NCBI GenBank assembly: GCA_002360535.1 | Contig: DEQR01000045.1 | Location: 1 to 64,000, forward strand | DNA: 64,000 bases | Source: Thiobacillus sp. UBA3361 | GTDB taxonomy: Bacteria > Pseudomonadota > Gammaproteobacteria > Burkholderiales > Thiobacillaceae | Direction of reading: 5' to 3' | Shown here: piece by piece, positions 56,099 through 64,000 of the stretch | Position numbering within the stretch: position 1 is the stretch's first letter | Layout of the letters: every line of letters begins with the position of its first letter | Notes under the pieces: model-generated | What the model was told of the DNA's origin: nothing | Seen by the model: only the letters and a program-made list of their open reading frames with translations | Databases searched by the model: none | Position numbers and translations under genes: made by a program

Positions 56099-57591
56099 GA
56101 GGCGGGCATCCTGCGCAGGAAGATGAGGAAGGTGGCGCGCGCGCGTTCGACGCCGCTGCTCAGTTCGCCCGTGGCCGTGCCGCCCGGCGAAGCATCCATG
56201 GGCCACTGCTCAACGCCGGCCAGCCATCCGGACCGGGCCAGATGGTCCAGCAGGGACTGGATGCGCGCGTGGGCCGCCCGGTAGTCGCCCAGGAAGGGGG
56301 TGACCTCGCCGCTGACGCGCAATTCCCTCGTCCCCGACTCGTCCGCGCGGCGCCAGTCCAGCTGCTGGATTTGCAGCCCCTCCTGGGCCTGGGCGGCGGC
56401 CAGGACGGTCTGGAAATCGCCGGATGGGTCACGGCCGTGGCTGTCCACGTGCCGCCAGGCCCCCAGGAGGGCCAGGCGCTGCTGTAGGTGCCGCACCTCC
56501 TCGGCCGAGCCCACCATGCGCAGCTCTTCCAGCCGTGTCTTGTGGGTGAACTGGGCGTAGTCCCCGGCCGCCCGGCTCTGGCGCCAGGTATCCACCAGCA
56601 GGGCGGCGCTGAGCAGCACGCAGACGGCCAGCCAGAGGCCACCGCCGGTATAGAGCCAGCGCTGCAGGAGAAAACGCGTATAGGCGGCCCGCATCTCGGT
56701 GGGCTGCAGGTTGGCTTCCCGTTCCGCGTGGGGCAGCAGGTTCAGGTACAGGGCATCGGTGGATTCGGCCAGCAGGGAAGGGGGCAGACCCAGGTCCGCC
56801 ACCAGGCGCGGCCGGGCGATGGTTTCGCAGCGGAAGCCCGCCGACTCGGGCAGCAGGGCGTGCAGTTCGCCCAGGCTGTCCAGGGGGTCGATGAGAAAGA
56901 CCGGGAGCTTTTCTTCGCGCACCAGCAGGCGCTGCGACAGCAGGTACTGGCGGGTGCGCTCGATCTCCTCGCCGTAGCCTTCCAGGGGATTGTCGTACAG
57001 GGCGTTGTCCACCGGCGCCAGTCGCGAGAAGCGCAGGCGCCCGGCCTCGAAATAGGACAAGCGCAGGCCGCCGGTCTGTTCGGACACCAGCAGCAGGCGG
57101 CCGGACCCCAGGCGCAGCCGCCGCAGGAGCTTGCCGGACAGGGCCGGCGCGAGCCAGATACCGGCGAGGGGGGCCTTGTGCAGGTGGATCACGTCCAGCC
57201 AGGGGCGCAGCAGTTCGTGGCCGGTGAGGCCCATGAACAGGTAGTGGTCGCCCTGCCGGCCCGGGCCGACTGGGCCCTGGCGCAGCACGGCGCGGTAAGG
57301 GGACTGGACCAGCATCTGCCGCAGGCGGCGCTGGGCCATCTCACGGCGGTCCATGCCGAAGGCCCGCGGCAGGACCTCGTCGCGGAACTGCTCATCCACC
57401 GTATCGACGACGATGGACACCGGGGTCTTGGGATGGGTGGCCAGCAGGGCATCGAACTGCTGCCAGCCTTCCTCGTCCAGGGCTAGGGCGTTCACCTCCC
57501 GCAGCCGGCCGCGCTGCCAGATGCCCACGCTGGCGCCGGTGGCCGACAGATAGACCAGGATGCGGGTGAGGGTCAGGGAGAGTGAGAGCAT
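56095..57591 (-). CDS. GspL/PilM-like inner-membrane platform protein
   Basis: 498 residues. An actin-like N-terminal cytoplasmic part (1-345), one membrane helix near 355-375 (GLWLAVCVLLSAALLV), a coiled region and a periplasmic C-terminal domain, the order seen in GspL or fused PilM-PilN. It would recruit the GspE ATPase and connect it to the periplasmic assembly. Sequence similarity to either family is weak by eye. ATG at 57591 overlaps the gspF stop by one base (TGATG). Confidence 0.65.
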   Translation of the reverse strand: MLSLSLTLTRILVYLSATGASVGIWQRGRLREVNALALDEEGWQQFDALLATHPKTPVSIVVDTVDEQFRDEVLPRAFGMDRREMAQRRLRQMLVQSPYRAVLRQGPVGPGRQGDHYLFMGLTGHELLRPWLDVIHLHKAPLAGIWLAPALSGKLLRRLRLGSGRLLLVSEQTGGLRLSYFEAGRLRFSRLAPVDNALYDNPLEGYGEEIERTRQYLLSQRLLVREEKLPVFLIDPLDSLGELHALLPESAGFRCETIARPRLVADLGLPPSLLAESTDALYLNLLPHAEREANLQPTEMRAAYTRFLLQRWLYTGGGLWLAVCVLLSAALLVDTWRQSRAAGDYAQFTHKTRLEELRMVGSAEEVRHLQQRLALLGAWRHVDSHGRDPSGDFQTVLAAAQAQEGLQIQQLDWRRADESGTRELRVSGEVTPFLGDYRAAHARIQSLLDHLARSGWLAGVEQWPMDASPGGTATGELSSGVERARATFLIFLRRMPAS

Positions 57592-58796
57592 CAGATGCGA
57601 ATTTCGCCGATGACCTGGTAGATGGGCAGGAACACGGCCAGCAGCAGGAACGCCAGCATGGCGCCCAGCAGCAGGGCCAGGGCCGGCTCCAGCAGCTTGA
57701 GTGCCCGCGCGACGGTGTCGCGGGCATCCCGTTCGAAGAACCAGGCGGCATTTTCCAAGGCCTCGGCCAGGGTGCCGCTCTTCTCGCCGGTGTGCAGCAT
57801 GCGGATGACCAGGGGCGGGAACAGGTCCAGGTGGCGGAAGCTCTCGCTCACAGATTCGCCGGCGGCGATGCGCTGCCCGGCCCCGGCCAGCTTGCGGGCC
57901 AGGTAACGGTTGCCGACGCTGGGCTCGCAGGCGTCCAGGGCATCCAGGATGGTCAGGCCCGATTGGGTGAGCAGGGCCAGCAGGCTGGAAAAGCGCGCCA
58001 GGGCGCTCTTGCGGATGGCGTCGCCGACGGCCGGCAGGCGGACCAGCAGGGCATCGCGGCGCTCCAGCAAGGCGGGGTTGCCGCGCAGGAGCCAGTACAG
58101 GGTGGCGGCCACGACCGGCACGATCGGGATCAGCCAGTATTGATACGCCTGCATCCAGGCCACCAGGCTCAACAGCCAATGGGTGACGGCGGGCACCGGC
58201 AGGTTGAGGCTGTGCACCAGCACCGCCAATTTGGGCGTCAGGTAGAAGAGCAGCACCCAGGCGGCGGCGAACACCGCCATGGCGACGGTGACGGGGTAGA
58301 TGAGCAGGCGGGAGAAATCCGCCTCCAGTTCCTCCTGAGCCTTCAGCCTTTCCTCCAGGCGGCCGAACACGTGCGCCAGCTGGTCGCTGTTTTCCGCGGC
58401 CCGCACCAGGTTCACGAACACGGCGTCGAAGGTTTCCGGGTGGGCGGCCAGGGCCTGGGAAAGCAGTTTGCCGCCTTCCAGGTCATCCGCCACCAGCGAC
58501 AACACGTCCCGGAAGCGGGAGTTGCCCATGGTTTCGACCAGGTCGTTCAGGCCTTGCAGCAGCGGTACCCCGGCTCGGACCAGATGCTGGATGTGGAAGC
58601 AGAAGCCGATCAGGTCGCGGCGGGTGACGCGGCTGCGCCCCCATAGACCGCCGTGGCCGGGCCGGCTCCATAGGCGGATGAGCACCAGGCCCATGCGCCG
58701 CAGACGCAATTCCACGTCTACCTCGTTGAGGGCATGCAGCTGGCCCACGACCCGTTTGCCGTCGGCGCTGGCGGCCTTGTAGCGGAAATAGGGCAT
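57591..58796 (-). CDS. GspF/PilC-type inner-membrane platform protein
   Basis: 401 residues. Two T2SSF domains: the first about 65-190 (GFCFHIQHLVRAGVPLLQGLNDLVETM and LEGGKLLSQALAAHPETFDAVFVNLVRAAE), the second about 270-395 (RFSSLLALLTQSGLTILDALDACE, LFPPLVIRMLHTGEKSGTL), with three membrane segments. It is the rotor/platform protein that couples the ATPase to prepilin extraction. ATG at 58796 overlaps the gspE stop by one base. Confidence 0.93.
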   Translation of the reverse strand: MPYFRYKAASADGKRVVGQLHALNEVDVELRLRRMGLVLIRLWSRPGHGGLWGRSRVTRRDLIGFCFHIQHLVRAGVPLLQGLNDLVETMGNSRFRDVLSLVADDLEGGKLLSQALAAHPETFDAVFVNLVRAAENSDQLAHVFGRLEERLKAQEELEADFSRLLIYPVTVAMAVFAAAWVLLFYLTPKLAVLVHSLNLPVPAVTHWLLSLVAWMQAYQYWLIPIVPVVAATLYWLLRGNPALLERRDALLVRLPAVGDAIRKSALARFSSLLALLTQSGLTILDALDACEPSVGNRYLARKLAGAGQRIAAGESVSESFRHLDLFPPLVIRMLHTGEKSGTLAEALENAAWFFERDARDTVARALKLLEPALALLLGAMLAFLLLAVFLPIYQVIGEIRI

Positions 58797-60487
58797 CAGC
58801 GACGTGTCAGGTTGACCACCCGACCCAGTTCGGCCAGGGAGGTATCGCCCGCCAGCACCCGGCGCAGGCCGTCCTCGACCAGGGGCCGGTAGCCGCCCAG
58901 GCGGGCCAGCTCGGCCATCTCGCGCGGCGTCGTGCCGCGCAGGACCGCCTCGTCCAGGGCATCGTCCATGACCAGCAATTCCAGCAGCGGCAGACGGCCC
59001 CGGTAGCCCTTGAAGGCGCAGTGCCGGCAGCCTACGGCGCGATAGATGGGACCCTCGGCGGCATTGCCCAGCAGGCGGCGCTCCTCGGCATCCGGGGCAT
59101 GAGCCTCCTTGCAATGGGGGCATAGGCGGCGCGCCAGGCGCTGGGCCACCACGCCGATGACGTTGCCGGACAGGATGCCCGGCGTCACGCCCATGTCCAG
59201 CAGGCGGGGGAACACCCCCAGGGCGGTGTTGGTGTGCAGGGTGGTGAGCACCAGGTGGCCGGTCATGGCGGCGCGGAAGGCCATCTCGGCGGCGTCCCGG
59301 TCGCGGATCTCGCCCACCAGGATGATGTCCGGGTCCTGGCGCATGATGGAGCGCACGCCGCTGCCGAAGTCCACCTTCACCATCTCGCTGATGGAGGTCT
59401 GGCGGATCATGGGCAGGGGGTATTCCACCGGGTCCTCCAGGGTCATGATGTTCACGTCCTCCCGGTTCAGGTGGGAGAGCAGGGAGTAGAGGGTGGTGGT
59501 CTTGCCCGAGCCGGTGGGGCCGGTGACGATGAGCATGCCCTCGGGGCGGGCGATGAGCTGCCTGAGCCGCTCCAGGGTGTCTTCCGCCAGGCCCATGTCG
59601 GCCATGGGGATGATGGATTTCTCCCGGTCCAGCACGCGCAGGACGATGTTCTCGCCGTGCAGGGTGGGCAGGGCCGAGACCCGGAAGTCGATGGGCCGTC
59701 CGTAGAGGGTGAGGGACAGGCGGCCGTCCTGGGCGGCGCGGGATTCGGCGATGTTCAGGTTGGAGATGACCTTGAGGCGCACGGCGATGGCCGGCCAGTA
59801 CTTCTTGTGCAAGCTGCGCATCTGTTCCAGCACACCGTCGATGCGGTAGCGCACGCGCAGAAAGCCGCCCTCGGGCTCGAAATGCACGTCCGAGGCGCCG
59901 CGCTTGACCGCGTCGGCCAGCAGGGCATTGACCAGCCGAACCACCGGCTGGGTGTATTCGCCGCCGCCGCTTTGCAGGCTGACGTAATCCACCTCGCCGG
60001 TCTCGATCTCGCGCAGGATGCCATCCACCGAGAGGTCGAAACCGTAGAAGCGGTCCAGGTATTCCAGTATCTGGGGCTGGGCGGCCAACACCGGCCGGAT
60101 CTCGTAGCGGCCGTCCAAGTGGGCGCGCAGTTGGTCCAGGGCCACCAGGTTGAACAGGTCAGGCACTGCCACGGTGAGCACCCGCGCGTCGTGATCGACG
60201 GTCAGGGGCAGCAGGAGGTGGCGGCGGGCCAGGGCCTCGGGGGTGAGTTGGATGGCCTCCGGGTCGGCCACCACCTGGTTCAGGTCGATGCTGGCCTCGC
60301 CGGCGCTTTTCGCCAGCACGTCGCGCATCATGGCTTCGCTGATGAAGCCCAGGGCGATGAGTTGCCGGCCCAGGGGCAGGCGGCTGGCGTGCTGCTCGGT
60401 CAGGGCGATGCGCAGCTGGTCGTAACTGATCAGGCCCTGGTCCAGCAGCCACTCGCCGAGTTTGGGGGGGTCGGGCAGGTGGGACAT
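58796..60487 (-). CDS. GspE/PilB-type assembly ATPase
   Basis: 563 residues. N-terminal MshEN/GspE-N domain (1-150), then the ATPase: Walker A GPTGSGKTT (323-331), Asp box EDPVEYPLPMIRQ, Walker B DIILVGEIRD and His box GHLVLTTLHTN. A C-terminal tetracysteine zinc motif (CPHC and CRHC about 32 residues apart) is present, as in GspE/PilB and not in retraction ATPases. It powers prepilin assembly. First gene of the tightly overlapping operon. Confidence 0.95.
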   Translation of the reverse strand: MSHLPDPPKLGEWLLDQGLISYDQLRIALTEQHASRLPLGRQLIALGFISEAMMRDVLAKSAGEASIDLNQVVADPEAIQLTPEALARRHLLLPLTVDHDARVLTVAVPDLFNLVALDQLRAHLDGRYEIRPVLAAQPQILEYLDRFYGFDLSVDGILREIETGEVDYVSLQSGGGEYTQPVVRLVNALLADAVKRGASDVHFEPEGGFLRVRYRIDGVLEQMRSLHKKYWPAIAVRLKVISNLNIAESRAAQDGRLSLTLYGRPIDFRVSALPTLHGENIVLRVLDREKSIIPMADMGLAEDTLERLRQLIARPEGMLIVTGPTGSGKTTTLYSLLSHLNREDVNIMTLEDPVEYPLPMIRQTSISEMVKVDFGSGVRSIMRQDPDIILVGEIRDRDAAEMAFRAAMTGHLVLTTLHTNTALGVFPRLLDMGVTPGILSGNVIGVVAQRLARRLCPHCKEAHAPDAEERRLLGNAAEGPIYRAVGCRHCAFKGYRGRLPLLELLVMDDALDEAVLRGTTPREMAELARLGGYRPLVEDGLRRVLAGDTSLAELGRVVNLTRR

Positions 60488-60563
60488 CCGGTATCAGACT
60501 TCGGGTGACAGACAACAGCCTTATCGGCAGCTCGCGCCGCGGCCTGAAGCCACCTGCCGGTGC

Positions 60564-60690
60564 TTAACCCGGATATTTATTTCACCGGGCCGGCCCCGAA
60601 TGTGATCGGAAGCACCCTGAATAGGCGTATGTCAGGCACTCGCGAATCACCTCGCCATCATCCCGCGACCCGCTGAAAAATCCGGGTCAA
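60564..60690. repeat. Inverted pair of TGAAA-ATCCGGGT-AA sequences
   Basis: TTAACCCGGATATTTATTTCA at 60564-60584 is, in reverse, TGAAATAAATATCCGGGTTAA; TGAAAAATCCGGGTCAA stands at 60674-60690. The two face each other and could pair as an imperfect long stem. The second overlaps the stop codon of the response regulator gene. It could be an extragenic repeat family or a terminator pair. Confidence 0.4.
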
Positions 60691-62114
60691 TCGTTCTGGT
60701 AGGTCTGCATGCGGCTGTAAAGGGTGGTGCGGTTGACGCCGAGGATCTTGGCCGCCTGGGACAGGTTGCCGTGGGTCATGGACAGGGCCGCCTCCACGTA
60801 GCTCTTTTCCCACTGTTTCATGACCACGTCCAGGTTGAAGCTGTGCAGGGTCTTGAGGTGTTTCTTGGCGTATTCCAGCAGGCCCTGGGCATCGGTGGGC
60901 AGGGGCATGTCCTGGGGGCTGACCAGGTCCATGTCGAACTCCGCCTCCAATTCCTGGGGGTCCACCGCGTGCCCGGCGTACTTGGTGGTGAGGCGGATGA
61001 CGATGTTGCGCAGTTCGCGGATGTTGCCGGGGAAGTGGTATTCCTCCCACACCCGTTGGGCGTCGGCGGTGAACTGGAACGGTTTGACGCCGGCCTCGCT
61101 GGCGTACATGTCGCGGAAGTGGTTGAGCAGGGCGATCTTGTCCTCGTTCTGCTCGCGCAGGGGCGGCACGTGGATGGAGAACACCGACAGGCGGTGGTAG
61201 AGGTCGCCCCGGAAACGGCCTTCCCGCACCTCCTTGCGCAGGTCGCGGTTGGTGGCGGTGACGATGCGGGCGTTGGAGAAGCGGCTGCCGGTCTCGCCCA
61301 CGCGCTGGAATTCGCCGTTCTCCAGCACCCGCAGTAGTTTGGCCTGCAACTCCAGGGGCAACTCGCCGATCTCGTCCAGGAACAGGGTGCCTTCGCGGGC
61401 GTCCTCGAAATAGCCGGAGTGGGCCTGGTTGGCGCCGGTGAAGGCACCCTTGGCGTAACCGAACAGGGTGGGCTCCACCAGCGTGGGGGAGATGGCCGCG
61501 CAGTTCAGGGCCATATAGGGCTTGTCGTTGCGCTTGGCCCAGAAGTGCAAGTTCTTGGCCACCAGTTCCTTGCCGCTGCCGGATTCGCCCTCGATGAGCA
61601 CCGGGAAGGGCGCGTCCGCGTAGAGCTGGATCTGCTGGCGCAGGCGGTCCATGGTGTAGCTGGTGCCCACCATGGTGCCTTCCGGTACGGGTTTGACCTG
61701 CTCCGCCGTGGCCTCTTCCTCCTGGTCGAAGCGCAGGGCGGTGAGCAGGGCCTGCTTGATGCTTTGCGGATCGGCGGGTTTGGCGATGAAGTCGATGGCC
61801 CCCAGGGCGCGGGCATGGCGGGCATTGGCCTCGTCGTTCTGCCCCGACAGGACCAGGATCTTGATCTTCTTGGAGTGGTTGAGCAGGTCGGAGATCAGGG
61901 CGAAGCCCTCGTCCGGCTTGTGCTGGGCGGGGGGCAGGCCCAGGTCCACCAGGGCCAGGGGCGGCATGCTCTGTAACTGGGTGAGCAGGCTCTTGACCTG
62001 GGCGCGGGATTCGGCCACGTACACCTCGAAGTCGCGCGACAGCACGAAATGCAGGGTGTCGGTGATCACGGGATCGTCATCGACGATCAGCAGTCCGGGT
62101 TTTTCTATCGGCAT
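60687..62114 (-). CDS. Sigma-54-dependent response regulator (NtrC/PrsR type)
   Basis: 475 residues. Receiver domain 1-125 with LIVDDDPV and phospho-acceptor D57 in LALVDLGLPP, of the LGLPP-type loop seen in PEP-CTERM-box regulators. AAA+ domain: Walker A GESGSGKE (176-183), GAFTGA (223-228, contacts sigma-54), LFLDEIGELP. Fis-type HTH at the end: LSQAAKILGVNRTTLYSRM. It probably activates sigma-54 promoters such as the one at 42896-42911. No cognate kinase is adjacent. It lies 200 bases upstream of the gspE start, on the same strand. Confidence 0.9.
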   Translation of the reverse strand: MPIEKPGLLIVDDDPVITDTLHFVLSRDFEVYVAESRAQVKSLLTQLQSMPPLALVDLGLPPAQHKPDEGFALISDLLNHSKKIKILVLSGQNDEANARHARALGAIDFIAKPADPQSIKQALLTALRFDQEEEATAEQVKPVPEGTMVGTSYTMDRLRQQIQLYADAPFPVLIEGESGSGKELVAKNLHFWAKRNDKPYMALNCAAISPTLVEPTLFGYAKGAFTGANQAHSGYFEDAREGTLFLDEIGELPLELQAKLLRVLENGEFQRVGETGSRFSNARIVTATNRDLRKEVREGRFRGDLYHRLSVFSIHVPPLREQNEDKIALLNHFRDMYASEAGVKPFQFTADAQRVWEEYHFPGNIRELRNIVIRLTTKYAGHAVDPQELEAEFDMDLVSPQDMPLPTDAQGLLEYAKKHLKTLHSFNLDVVMKQWEKSYVEAALSMTHGNLSQAAKILGVNRTTLYSRMQTYQND

Positions 62115-62136
62115 AGGGCAGGTAGTGGCGGGTGGA

Positions 62137-63801
62137 TTATTCGACCGTGCTGTATTGCGTCATCAGCCAGCCGTCACCCTTGTCCTTCACGGATTCCAGC
62201 TTGATGAACCGCATCTCGTCACCGTCGTGCAGTTTGAGGGTACGCCCGTGGGCGTATTTGGCGCTTTCCAGGACCAGCAGTTCCGTGTCCTTGTCGGGGA
62301 TCAGGATGGCCGGGCTGGCCTGACTTTCATCGCCGAGATGCACAGAGTCGTCCACGGCGTAGGCCAGGGGGGCGGTATCCATCAGTTCCACGTGTACCAG
62401 CCGTGGCTGCTCACTCAGGAATTCGATGCCGATCTTGCGCCAGTCGGCATCGATGCGGCTGATGCGGCGGATGACGCCCAGCCGCCAATGTTCGCCAGGG
62501 TCGGGACGCAGGCTGAGCAGCTTGCTCACCCGCACCCAGTCGCCGTCGTCGTTGCGCAGTACCACGCCGATACCAGTTTCGCTGCGATCCTGCAGGGGCC
62601 AACGCTCCAGGCCTTCGGGACGCAGGTTGTCGATGGTTTTCTGGCGCACGATGGCCTTGGTGCGCTCGGTCACGAAACCGTAGAGCTTGATGTCCAGGAT
62701 TTCCTCCGGACTCAGGGTCGTACCGCCCTGGCCGGAGGCCAGGTTGATGTCCGCCTGCATGCGCTGGGTGATGTTCGACAGGTCGCGCACCACCTCCCAG
62801 CGGCTCTGGATGGGGTGCCTGGTGGCCCGGCGGCGGTCCTGCTCGGTGAGCGGGGACCATTCGTTGCTGACATATTCCAGCAGGTCGTAGCCGTCGGGCA
62901 GGCGGAATTCCTCGCCCAGGCCGACAGAAGCGGGTGTGGCACCGGACTTCAGCGACCGCCTGACCAGTTCCAGATGATCGAGCAGCTTGTCCATGGGCAC
63001 GTAGCGCCATGTATTGTCGCCGCTCATGTCCTTGCGCAGGCGGCGCAGGCCGGCGCCCTTGGCCAGATCGACGTAGAAGGCATGGCGATCCGCGTCCGCC
63101 TGCCTGTCCAGGCTCAGCATGTCGCCCCAGTTGTCCAACCATTGATCCACCATGTCGATCTGGCGCGGGGTCAGGCTGCCGGAACCCAGGGGCGAGAGCA
63201 GCAGGGCCTGCACATACTCGCGGGCGCAGCTGGAGATCTGGGCGTCCGACGGATAGACCTTCAGGGCGCTGCCGGCGAAGCTGTCGAATTCGGCGATGCG
63301 ATAGATGTTGTGCAGCCGAATCCAGAGCTTGTCCTCGATCTTCTCGTAGCGGAAATAGCGCCATTTGAAGATGTTGGCGAAGCCCCGCAGGGCACGCGCG
63401 GTGATCTGGGGCACGGCGTGCTGGATGCGGCTGCCGCCGGGATCGGACACGAAGTCCATGAGGAAGGCGTGGTAGCCGCGGGTGATTTCCCAGTAGAAGG
63501 CATGGATGGCGGTCCAAAGCCGGGATTCGATGACCTTGGACATGCGCGGGTTGCGCAGGTACTGGCTGCACAGGGAGAACTGCATGTCGCGGGCATGCTC
63601 GTCCAGGTGCATGAGCACGTTCAGCCGCTCCTTGGACATGGGCATCTGGGCGTGGTTGAACTGGATCAGGCTCTGCACCACCTGTTCCTGGGCGGTGTAG
63701 ATGTCGCCGGTGGGCAGGTCCTGCATCCAGCGCGACACCGTTTTGATGTCGCTCAATGTGTCGTCGGCGGTTTTCTTGCCGCGCTTCAGAAACCCGAACA
63801 T
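62137..63801 (-). CDS. Conserved protein with possible C-terminal PilZ-like region
   Basis: 554 residues, no recognised catalytic motif. The first 330 residues are helical (LTPRQIDMVDQWLDNWGDML). The C-terminal third has RWEVVRDLSNIT, TGIGVVLRNDDGDWVRVSKLLSLRP and WRKIGIEFLSEQPRLVHVEL, a beta-rich segment that could be a PilZ-like c-di-GMP domain, though the RxxxR-D/NxSxxG signature is not complete. ATG at 63801. It precedes the response regulator by 22 bases, so the two are likely co-transcribed, and it follows alaS on the same strand. Confidence 0.6.
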   Translation of the reverse strand: MFGFLKRGKKTADDTLSDIKTVSRWMQDLPTGDIYTAQEQVVQSLIQFNHAQMPMSKERLNVLMHLDEHARDMQFSLCSQYLRNPRMSKVIESRLWTAIHAFYWEITRGYHAFLMDFVSDPGGSRIQHAVPQITARALRGFANIFKWRYFRYEKIEDKLWIRLHNIYRIAEFDSFAGSALKVYPSDAQISSCAREYVQALLLSPLGSGSLTPRQIDMVDQWLDNWGDMLSLDRQADADRHAFYVDLAKGAGLRRLRKDMSGDNTWRYVPMDKLLDHLELVRRSLKSGATPASVGLGEEFRLPDGYDLLEYVSNEWSPLTEQDRRRATRHPIQSRWEVVRDLSNITQRMQADINLASGQGGTTLSPEEILDIKLYGFVTERTKAIVRQKTIDNLRPEGLERWPLQDRSETGIGVVLRNDDGDWVRVSKLLSLRPDPGEHWRLGVIRRISRIDADWRKIGIEFLSEQPRLVHVELMDTAPLAYAVDDSVHLGDESQASPAILIPDKDTELLVLESAKYAHGRTLKLHDGDEMRFIKLESVKDKGDGWLMTQYSTVE

Positions 63802-63822
63802 GTATTTATACCGTAGCCTCTC

Positions 63823-64000
63823 TCAACTCCCGAGCTTAGCCTTGACCCAATCGGCAACCCCTGCGAGGGCCTGGTCCAGTCCCTCCGGGCGGTTGCCGCC
63901 CGCTTGCGCCATGTCCGGCCGGCCGCCACCTTTGCCGCCGACCTGAGCCGCCACATGGTTGACCAGCTCACCCGCCTTGACCCGGTTGTTCAGGTCCGGG
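63823..64000 (-). CDS. alaS: Alanyl-tRNA synthetase, C-terminal end (partial)
   Basis: The last 59 codons, running off the window edge. LVNHVAAQVGGKGGGRPDMAQAGG is the conserved DHHA1/C-Ala end of AlaRS, followed by a final helix ending in VKAKLGS. The 5' part, including the catalytic domain, lies beyond the window. Full length is normally about 870 residues. Confidence 0.9.
   Translation of the reverse strand, partial: PDLNNRVKAGELVNHVAAQVGGKGGGRPDMAQAGGNRPEGLDQALAGVADWVKAKLGS

Overview
The window reads as a high-GC chromosome of a betaproteobacterium, probably a sulfur-oxidising chemolithotroph of the Thiobacillaceae or a related group. This is inferred from gene order and families, not from a database match. 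Supporting signs are the fimT-pilV-pilW-pilX-pilY1-pilE minor-pilin order, birA-coaX-SPOR, M23 peptidase-anmK, ispB followed by tRNA-Pro, PEP-CTERM proteins, tandem DsrC-like proteins, and a small protein that appears to carry the active-site residues of sulfur oxygenase reductase.

Layout. 0-11.8 kb: the 5S rRNA end of an rRNA operon, nikR, an HDOD protein, rpe, apaG, a rhomboid protease, a Ca2+-type P-ATPase, mutY, a radical SAM protein, a DUF1631-like protein, an M23 peptidase and anmK. 11.9-21.2 kb: a 2763-residue secreted multidomain protein with a small membrane protein just downstream. 21.2-28.2 kb: mogA, a thioredoxin-like protein overlapping a six-repeat propeller protein, a PEP-CTERM zinc metalloprotease in lower-GC DNA, a second HDOD protein, a diguanylate cyclase, a DUF4197 protein and a CigR-like lipoprotein. 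28.2-34.7 kb: a lipid-linked sugar/envelope operon (GT2, two GT39 enzymes, a PAP2 phosphatase and a PAP2-methyltransferase fusion), mostly with overlapping genes. 34.7-41.2 kb: a Y-family polymerase behind two GAAC-N4-GTTC palindromes, the SOR-like gene with a strong promoter and two leader hairpins, the moaE-moaD-moeA-mobB operon divergent from moaA behind a ModE-like box, two DsrC-like genes and tRNA-Pro. 41.2-54.4 kb: ispB, a small PEP-CTERM protein behind a sigma-54 promoter, tRNA-Thr, a Fur-family regulator, thiO, the minor-pilin operon and birA-coaX-SPOR. 54.5-64 kb, all on the minus strand: a compact prepilin/secretion-type operon (GspE, GspF, GspL/PilM-like, GspM/PilO-like, prepilin), a sigma-54 response regulator, a conserved protein and the 3' end of alaS.

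How the genes connect. Molybdenum cofactor synthesis (mogA, moaA/D/E, moeA, mobB) would serve molybdoenzymes encoded elsewhere. The SOR-like and DsrC-like proteins suggest sulfane-sulfur handling. The sigma-54 activator and the sigma-54 promoter of a PEP-CTERM gene may form a regulatory link. The two pilin-related loci are distinct: one is the classical type IV minor-pilin set, the other a reduced prepilin machine with no secretin or prepilin peptidase in the window. A 212-bp MITE-like element with 18-bp terminal inverted repeats and a CTAG duplication sits in frame inside the leader of that second machine's prepilin and changes an 8-residue leader into an 80-residue one.

The strongest candidates for something undescribed are the half-size SOR-like protein, the MITE-modified prepilin machine, the giant secreted protein with its membrane partner, and the paired DsrC-like proteins that have lost one or both redox cysteines.
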